11,589 nucleotides of DNA, taken from Candidatus Izemoplasmatales bacterium. GTDB lineage: Bacteria > Bacillota_I > Bacilli_A > Izemoplasmatales > Hujiaoplasmataceae. The position numbers and the translations under genes were made by a program. Position 1 is the first letter of the stretch, and every line of letters starts with the position of its first letter. Positions 6,618-11,589 of the stretch are shown here, in pieces. The notes below the pieces were generated by a model that had not been told where the DNA came from, did no database searches, and was given only the letters and a program-made list of their open reading frames with translations. The stretch is taken from contig JAQWBC010000019.1 of assembly GCA_028707415.1 (NCBI GenBank), positions 1 through 11,589 of the forward strand. Reading direction: 5' to 3'.

Positions 6618-7043
6618 TTAGTCGATAACCTTAATTCCCATGTTTCTTGCTGAACCTTCAATGATTCTTGATGCTGCTTCAACATCATTTGCATTCAAAT
6701 CTGGTAATTTGAGTGCAGCTATTTCCAGTAATTTCGCGCGGGTAATGGTTCCGACTGTTTCTTTTTTCGAGTTTCCTGCACCTTTTGGAACTCCGGCCGC
6801 TTTTTTCAATAAATCACTTGCTGGCGGAGTTTTGGTGATGAATTTAAAAGAACGATCATCATAAACGGTAATTATAACCGGAATGACCCAACCGACTTGT
6901 TCTTTTGTACGTTCATTGAATTGGACGCAGAATTGTTGAATATTGATTCCTGCCTGACCCAATGCCGGACCAATCGGGGGAGCTGGGGTTGCTTTACCGC
7001 CCGCTATCTGTAATTTTACTACTGTTTTAACTTCTCTAGCCAC
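6618..7043 (-). CDS. rplK: Ribosomal protein uL11
   Basis: L11 forms the GTPase-associated centre with 23S rRNA and the L10 base; 141 residues, as in B. subtilis. The N-terminal domain has KLQIAGGKATPAPPIGPALG with the prolines implicated in thiostrepton action, then GINIQQFCVQFNERT; the linker TKTPPASDLLKKAAG joins the rRNA-binding C-terminal domain, which ends in IIEGSARNMGIKV. I choose the GTG at 7043-7041 (MAREVKTVV) because it sits 6 nt after GGAGGTG and matches the family N-terminus. Another in-frame GTG at 7052 is part of the Shine-Dalgarno itself and would have no spacing. First gene of the ribosomal transcript, preceded by a strong promoter and a structured leader; rplA follows after 73 nt. 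Confidence 0.97.
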   Translation of the reverse strand: MAREVKTVVKLQIAGGKATPAPPIGPALGQAGINIQQFCVQFNERTKEQVGWVIPVIITVYDDRSFKFITKTPPASDLLKKAAGVPKGAGNSKKETVGTITRAKLLEIAALKLPDLNANDVEAASRIIEGSARNMGIKVID

Positions 7044-7069
7044 GAAAGACACCTCCTTATTTTCGTGAT

Positions 7070-7094
7070 GTGGTTATCGGATAAATCCTCCCAC
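7070..7094 (-). promoter_or_regulatory. Putative L1-binding site in the rplK leader
   Basis: Minus strand GUGG-GA-GGA, a short loop, then UCC-GAUAA-CCAC: outer stem GUGG/CCAC, inner stem GGA/UCC, and an asymmetric internal loop with GA on one side and GAUAA on the other. GUGGGAGG is identical to part of the L1-stalk strand of E. coli 23S rRNA. The position, in the 5' leader of rplK-rplA, is where L1 represses translation in E. coli. A CGUGC/GCACG hairpin lies just upstream. About 15 nt separate the element from the rplK Shine-Dalgarno. Confidence 0.6.
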
Positions 7095-7122
7095 TCAGAT
7101 ACGTGCAAGCGCACGCTGAATT

Positions 7123-7152
7123 ATTATACAATAATAGCCTCGTTATTGTCAA
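7123..7152 (-). promoter_or_regulatory. Strong sigma-A promoter for rplK-rplA
   Basis: Minus strand: perfect -35 TTGACA (7152-7147), 18-nt spacer, perfect -10 TATAAT (7128-7123). Transcription should begin near 7116, giving a leader of about 70 nt that holds the putative L1 site. A near-ideal promoter fits high ribosomal protein demand and separates this unit from the ABC genes upstream. Confidence 0.85.
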
Positions 7153-7163
7153 CAAATATTTAC

Positions 7164-7195
7164 CGAAAATAAGCGAGATTTTCGTGTTTGTTTTT
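7164..7195. terminator. Hairpin between the ABC operon and the rplK promoter
   Basis: CGAAAAT (7164-7170) and ATTTTCG (7178-7184) form a 7-bp stem with a 7-nt loop. The T-run TGTTTGTTTTT follows it on the plus strand (7185-7195), while the minus-strand side continues GTAAATATTTG. It is therefore better shaped to stop transcription on the plus strand, where no gene is seen, and only weakly placed to end the ABC transcript. The rest of 7153-7221 holds nothing recognisable. Confidence 0.35.
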
Positions 7196-7221
7196 AACGA
7201 TGGAATTAAATACCTGTGATT

Positions 7222-9675
7222 CTAAATATCATATTTTGAGTTGATTTCCGAAGGCGTTTTCCGCAACAATGTGAAGATGGGAATCAAACCAAAGATAACA
7301 TTCATTGTATAAATTCCTGCCAATCCAATTACGAAGAGGTAAAAGGGAAAGTAAAAAAACGCATCCATTCCCGTTAGCATGTTTGTCAGTTCGTTCAATT
7401 GGCTTTGAATAAAGTAAACGACATAGGTCATAAATAAATATCCCGGAAGCGACCCGACGCATGTAAAAGCAACGATTTCCGAAAAGAAGATTTTATAAAT
7501 GTCTTTTTTTGTGGCTCCGATTGATCGGTAAATGCCGATCTCTTTAATTCGCGAAAGCATGCTGCTGCGCATCATAAAGACAATATATACTAAGGTCACT
7601 CCAAGCCCGATGTATACGAGAATCAAAGTTTCAAAAATCGAGGATATGTTTTCAGTCTTTAGTTGTTCGACCGAATTCAAAGCAGTAAACCCTTGGGCAT
7701 TTATTTCGCTAATAGCCTGATTGATATTTTCCGCATATAAGTAAATGTAATCAGCACTGGTTGATAACCAATCTGAACCCTCATGACTAGAAATCGTTTC
7801 TGCTACCATTATTTGTTCGAAAGCGGCATTAGAGACAACGAAATTGAACGGAGCATCGTTGCTAAAAATACCGACCACAGTAAATCGCGTCTCCGAAACC
7901 GTTTCATATGAGCCCAACGAAAGATTCGAATCTTCTGATACTAATATCTCATTGTCATCAGCGATTTCACGGCCTGATTGTAAGGTATAATTATTTAATG
8001 CAGTACCTAAAGCAGTACATTCCTTTTCCGAAGTAAAATAGAAACGGTTGTCATCTGTTAAAATTACTACTGGTGAGTTAGTCTCAAAAATTCCAACGAT
8101 ACTTAAAGCCGGCAGTGTGGAAAAATTGCCTAAAAGATTAACACCAATAAGATCATCATAGCTTTCCACACCCATATTGATAAACATTTCGTTGGCAAGC
8201 AACTGGTCAGCAATCCAAACATCAATTGCTACTTGCTGGTTTGTTGTTGGTAATGACCCGTTGATTCGTTTACTGGCATCAACCTGATTGACAGATACAG
8301 GAACTGGGCTTTTAGCATAGCCGCCAACAAAAGTAATCAAAGCTGCATTATCGCCACTACCTTGATAAAAACTCTCATACGTAAACCGATAATACTCGTC
8401 TCTGGCGTCGGGGATTATTGAATCCGTTTGTGTGTCTTCGATAATTGTGGCAATATCGGCGTATGTCATATCGTCAGTGATTTCTACTTGAATGAAATTG
8501 CGTCCAACGGTCAAATAACTGCTTTCTTGAGTAAGCGCAGAAATCCGTGCTAAATTAAAAACAATGACACACGCCACCACAAAACAGACAATCAGGAAAA
8601 ATTTTCCTAGTAATTTTTTTCCGCCGAGAAATTTTTTAAAGCCATCTTTTAAAGTATCGCGGAACCGAATGAACGATTTGCGTTTTGTATCGTTTTTAAT
8701 CGTCCCAAACTGATTAAGATCGAACAGATATTTCGAAACATCATCGGTTTCTGGTTTTTTATAATGGTCATCAATTAAACGAATCTCGGTTTCATCGGTG
8801 AGGTATTTAATTTTGGCTCCACCGTCGGCTTTAACATAAAGCGTATTATTCAAATATATTAATTTGATGTTTGCACTAACCAACGGTTGATCAACATAAT
8901 AATAGTCGAGTTCAAGCGGATCAGCGATATTCTTTTGTTTCAAATCTTTTAAATAAATATTACGATCGTCAATGTGTTCTAAAGTTCGATTTCCACTGTT
9001 TTCATAATCATTGATGATTTTACCATCACTAATCTCAATGACTCGATCGGCGTAGAAATCGACCAATTCCCGTTCGTGACTAACCAAAATAACCAAACAA
9101 GTTTGGCTAATCTTTTTGATGATTCCCATGATTTCAAAAGTGTTATTAGCATCAAGATTCCCTGTTGGTTCATCAGCTAAAACGACTTTTGGATTTTTGG
9201 CGATGGCTCTGGCGATAGCGACGCGTTGTTGCTGCCCACCTGAAAGTGCCATGGTATTGCGCCGGCGATAGTTATACATTCCGACACTTTTTAAAACATA
9301 GTCGATCCGTTCTTCAACTGCCGAATGTTGATATAATCCGGCCATATTGAGACCAATCTCAATATTATCGTAAACGTTTTTATCTTCAACAAGGTTATAA
9401 TTTTGAAAAATATACCCAATTGATGCATTACGAATTTTATCCCATAATTCTGGTTGATAAGAATTAATTATCGAACCATCGAAATCAATTGTTCCGCTGT
9501 CAAACTTATCGAGTCCTCCGATTACGTTTAAAAGCGTCGTCTTTCCGCACCCCGAAGGTCCTGTCAAAGCCACTAATCCTTTTTCCGGAAATTCTAATGT
9601 TGTATCATTAATGACATGAATTTCATTTGGCTTGCCTTTGTTAAACTTTTTTTGGAGATGGTTAATTTTTATCAT
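7222..9675 (-). CDS. ABC transporter, fused ATPase and FtsX/MacB-type permease
   Basis: Complete 817-residue half-transporter. The ATPase domain spans about 1-220: Walker A GPSGCGKTT (39-47), Q-loop Gln91, signature LSGGQ (144-148), Walker B VVLADEP with Glu169, D-loop NLDA, and switch His200; all catalytic residues are present. A linker of about 130 residues (about 225-350) contains a small beta-rich part at about 255-305. Membrane segment 1 is about 357-377, then a large extracellular domain to about 670, then three more segments near 681-702, 725-755 and 778-802 in the FtsX-type C-terminal permease, including IGIYRSIGATKKDIYK. This is the type VII (MacB/LolCDE-like) layout, which moves substrates by mechanical transmission across the outer face; MacA/TolC-like partners are not seen. 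Start ATG follows AGGGGA; the upstream ABC gene ends 11 nt before. Probably an exporter of peptide, lipid or antibiotic; the substrate is unknown. Confidence 0.93.
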   Translation of the reverse strand: MIKINHLQKKFNKGKPNEIHVINDTTLEFPEKGLVALTGPSGCGKTTLLNVIGGLDKFDSGTIDFDGSIINSYQPELWDKIRNASIGYIFQNYNLVEDKNVYDNIEIGLNMAGLYQHSAVEERIDYVLKSVGMYNYRRRNTMALSGGQQQRVAIARAIAKNPKVVLADEPTGNLDANNTFEIMGIIKKISQTCLVILVSHERELVDFYADRVIEISDGKIINDYENSGNRTLEHIDDRNIYLKDLKQKNIADPLELDYYYVDQPLVSANIKLIYLNNTLYVKADGGAKIKYLTDETEIRLIDDHYKKPETDDVSKYLFDLNQFGTIKNDTKRKSFIRFRDTLKDGFKKFLGGKKLLGKFFLIVCFVVACVIVFNLARISALTQESSYLTVGRNFIQVEITDDMTYADIATIIEDTQTDSIIPDARDEYYRFTYESFYQGSGDNAALITFVGGYAKSPVPVSVNQVDASKRINGSLPTTNQQVAIDVWIADQLLANEMFINMGVESYDDLIGVNLLGNFSTLPALSIVGIFETNSPVVILTDDNRFYFTSEKECTALGTALNNYTLQSGREIADDNEILVSEDSNLSLGSYETVSETRFTVVGIFSNDAPFNFVVSNAAFEQIMVAETISSHEGSDWLSTSADYIYLYAENINQAISEINAQGFTALNSVEQLKTENISSIFETLILVYIGLGVTLVYIVFMMRSSMLSRIKEIGIYRSIGATKKDIYKIFFSEIVAFTCVGSLPGYLFMTYVVYFIQSQLNELTNMLTGMDAFFYFPFYLFVIGLAGIYTMNVIFGLIPIFTLLRKTPSEINSKYDI

Positions 9676-9686
9676 ATTATCATCCC

Positions 9687-11589
9687 CTAACCGATCTGCT
9701 TCAGAGTTTTATTTACTGATTCTTTAAAAACTCGCCGACTATACCTGCGGGAGTTAATCATGGCAATCAGGAGCACAATTCCAAGTAAAACGAAATAATG
9801 GCCGAATTGATAATAGAAAAACCCATATAAAACGCTTTCTTCGGTAACCGTATATTTTAAATAGATTGCTAGAGGTAAGAACAAAATAAAACTTGCGAAA
9901 GTAGTTATGATGTTTTCAATGGTAATGAACCTTTTAATAATGGTCTTATCCGCACCAATGGTTCGAAAGATGGTATAGTCGCGCATTTTGGTATTAAATA
10001 TTAATTTCAAGATTAGATAAGTAACGAGAATGGCGATGGCAACGATAAAAACAAACGACACTAACGATGCTAAATAACTAAAGAAATACTTACCCAGAGC
10101 GGTTGTTTGCGCTTGCTCGAAGGGGTAAGCAACAATATATTTATTAGCATATGTCAATCCTAAAGTCCAAAGCGCTAAATTGACTGCGGCATCGTCTTCA
10201 GCAAAAAGAGAAACTTGATAGATATCATTGGCATAGATTTGCTCATATAATGCTGAATTCATTGATACTTTCATCGTGCTTTCCGTAGAGTTATATTCAA
10301 TCGTGATGTTTGGCAAGTCGTTAGAAAAATAAAAATCACTTACCGAAAGTGTTCCTACGACTTCGGTAACACATGTGTCTGTATAGATACTTCCTGTACA
10401 AACACCTTCAAATAACGCCATATTCCATCCCTCGATAACTATTACGTTATTGGCAAGACTGTCATCAATTGTGACAGCGTAATAATCAAGAAAGATATTT
10501 GTATCAATTTCGACAGGTTCCAAATCGGCACTAACGCCACTGAAGGTTGCGTTAGTAATCACATTGAAATATTGTGATTTTATTAGTTTTTCGGTTTCGG
10601 TTTCGGAAAACATCAGAAAAAATTGCGGAGCTGAATTTGATTTTACTGTCTCTATTCCCAGATCTTGTGCCGAAAATACCCCTACTACATCGTATTCGAT
10701 GCTTAAATCCCAATCACTTAGATAGAATTTAATCGTCGAGTCGAGAAAGTAGGAATAATTTTCTACATATTCCTCTGTGAGTATCAAAACGATTTCATCT
10801 TCTGCATCCGGGAGTTCTCCGGCAAGTAGAAGATTGACATCATCTTTATACTGATCATATGAACAGTAGCCTACATAATAACTCCCCGGATCATTTCCGC
10901 CGTAATTAAGAACGATATCGGTGGTTTGATCCAAAACGTAATCATGATCAATTATGGTTTTAACTCCAGAAATATCCGAAAGTTCTTGAAGGTCGGCATC
11001 ACTTAAGATTGAGCCATCTGTTTTTCGAATAACAATCCGATTTTTACTGATATTGATGAACTGTGATTGATAATAAAGGTCAGAAAATTCCGCGTTTTCA
11101 ACGGTAGAACGGCTGAAAGAACCATATTCCCAGGCGATAAAAAAGGTCGTCAAAAACATGAGAAGTAATAAGAAAATAGTTTTTTTAGGTTGCGATAACA
11201 AGTTGGCAAATGACATTTTGATAATGTCAAGCCATTTGATTTTCGTTTCTGAATCATCGATGATTGGCAACGGCTGTTTATTGGTAGTTTTCACACTAAT
11301 ATCTTCAACAATTTCCCCATCGTAGATGCGAATTTTGCGAGTTGCATACTGTTTAATTTGATCATAATCATGAGTTACGACAATTACTAATTTGTCTTTG
11401 GAAATTTCATATAATAATTCCAAAATCTGTTTTCCAGATTCGGAATCAAGATTTCCCGTTGGTTCATCTGCCGCAATAATCGGGCAATCTTTAGCTAAAG
11501 CTCTCGCGATGACTACGCGTTGCTTTTGCCCCCCGGAAAGTTTAGTTGCTTTATGGTGAATATGATTTGATAACCCGACTCGTTCGATA
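9687..11589 (-). CDS. ABC transporter, fused ATPase and FtsX/MacB-type permease (5' end outside window)
   Basis: The last 633 or so codons of a paralogue of the downstream gene; the start and Walker A lie beyond the right edge. The reading frame continues unbroken from 11423 to the edge and encodes IERVGLSNHIHHKATKLSGG, the signature LSGGQ (codons at 11540-11526), Walker B with ADEPTGNLDS, and the switch histidine in VVTHDYD, so the ATPase looks active. About 45 residues after the ATPase comes membrane segment 1 (near 11175-11125), a large extracellular domain, and three C-terminal segments with the FtsX-like YTIFRTIGADKTIIKRF. The extracellular part contains two cysteines nine residues apart (VCTGSIYTDTCV), a possible disulfide. 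It stops 11 nt before the next ABC gene; the two probably make one heterodimer. Confidence 0.93.
   Translation of the reverse strand, partial: IERVGLSNHIHHKATKLSGGQKQRVVIARALAKDCPIIAADEPTGNLDSESGKQILELLYEISKDKLVIVVTHDYDQIKQYATRKIRIYDGEIVEDISVKTTNKQPLPIIDDSETKIKWLDIIKMSFANLLSQPKKTIFLLLLMFLTTFFIAWEYGSFSRSTVENAEFSDLYYQSQFINISKNRIVIRKTDGSILSDADLQELSDISGVKTIIDHDYVLDQTTDIVLNYGGNDPGSYYVGYCSYDQYKDDVNLLLAGELPDAEDEIVLILTEEYVENYSYFLDSTIKFYLSDWDLSIEYDVVGVFSAQDLGIETVKSNSAPQFFLMFSETETEKLIKSQYFNVITNATFSGVSADLEPVEIDTNIFLDYYAVTIDDSLANNVIVIEGWNMALFEGVCTGSIYTDTCVTEVVGTLSVSDFYFSNDLPNITIEYNSTESTMKVSMNSALYEQIYANDIYQVSLFAEDDAAVNLALWTLGLTYANKYIVAYPFEQAQTTALGKYFFSYLASLVSFVFIVAIAILVTYLILKLIFNTKMRDYTIFRTIGADKTIIKRFITIENIITTFASFILFLPLAIYLKYTVTEESVLYGFFYYQFGHYFVLLGIVLLIAMINSRRYSRRVFKESVNKTLKQIG

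Noticed and set aside
7044..7052. GTG at 7052 as the rplK start
   Set aside because: This GTG is part of the Shine-Dalgarno; the GTG at 7043 has 6-nt spacing and gives MAREVKTVV.
7164..7195. A plus-strand transcript ended by the hairpin at 7164-7184
   Set aside because: No plus-strand gene or convincing promoter was seen leading into it; only the hairpin shape supports it.
11421..11423. TTG at 11423 as the start of the upstream ABC gene
   Set aside because: The frame continues upstream through LSGGQ, Walker B and the D-loop to the window edge, so this is an internal leucine codon.
1..11589. Mobile element, CRISPR array, tRNA or phage signatures
   Set aside because: No transposase, terminal inverted repeats, spaced direct repeats or tRNA-like cloverleaf was found in any gap, and the gaps are short and explained by regulatory elements.

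Overview
The window is AT-rich, and every gene lies on the minus strand. It holds the ribosomal-protein/RNA-polymerase cluster of a low-GC Gram-positive bacterium (Bacillota, possibly the Mollicutes, Izemoplasma or Erysipelotrichia side). Three things point there: the order rplK-rplA-rplJ-rplL-ybxB-rpoB-rpoC, with the RsmC-like methyltransferase gene between rplL and rpoB as in Bacillus subtilis; strong AGGAGG-type ribosome binding sites with several GTG starts; and single-membrane-style ABC exporters. The genetic code looks standard, since tryptophan is TGG and ybxB stops at TGA. The exact lineage cannot be fixed without a tree.

Layout in the direction of transcription (high to low coordinates): (1) 11589-9687, the 3' part of an ABC gene whose ATPase domain is fused to an FtsX/MacB-type permease. 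(2) 9675-7222, a second complete fused ATPase-permease gene 11 nt downstream; the two probably form one heterodimeric exporter of unknown substrate. (3) 7152-7123, a near-consensus sigma-A promoter that starts the ribosomal part, followed by a structured leader, rplK and rplA. (4) A 148-nt gap with a clear L10 leader and attenuator, then rplJ and rplL. (5) A hairpin, then ybxB. (6) A second promoter inside the end of ybxB, a terminator-like hairpin, then rpoB and the first 130 codons of rpoC, which runs off the left edge. secE and nusG, which normally precede rplK in Bacillota, are not here.

The genes are conserved; the interest is in the control elements. The rplK leader and the rplK-rplA gap each carry a short element resembling the 23S rRNA binding site of protein L1, so L1 may repress both its neighbour and itself. 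Upstream of rplJ, a kink-turn that should bind L10(L12)4 and a terminator hairpin compete for the same strand, which gives an explicit attenuation model. Between rplL and rpoB, two hairpins and an internal promoter can uncouple RNA polymerase synthesis from ribosomal protein synthesis. ybxB has a perfect Shine-Dalgarno sequence but no usual start codon at a workable distance; an AUC codon sits 8 nt away. RpoB carries Gln where the rifampicin-contacting Asp516 (E. coli numbering) normally is.

No tRNA, rRNA, insertion sequence, CRISPR array or other mobile element was seen.
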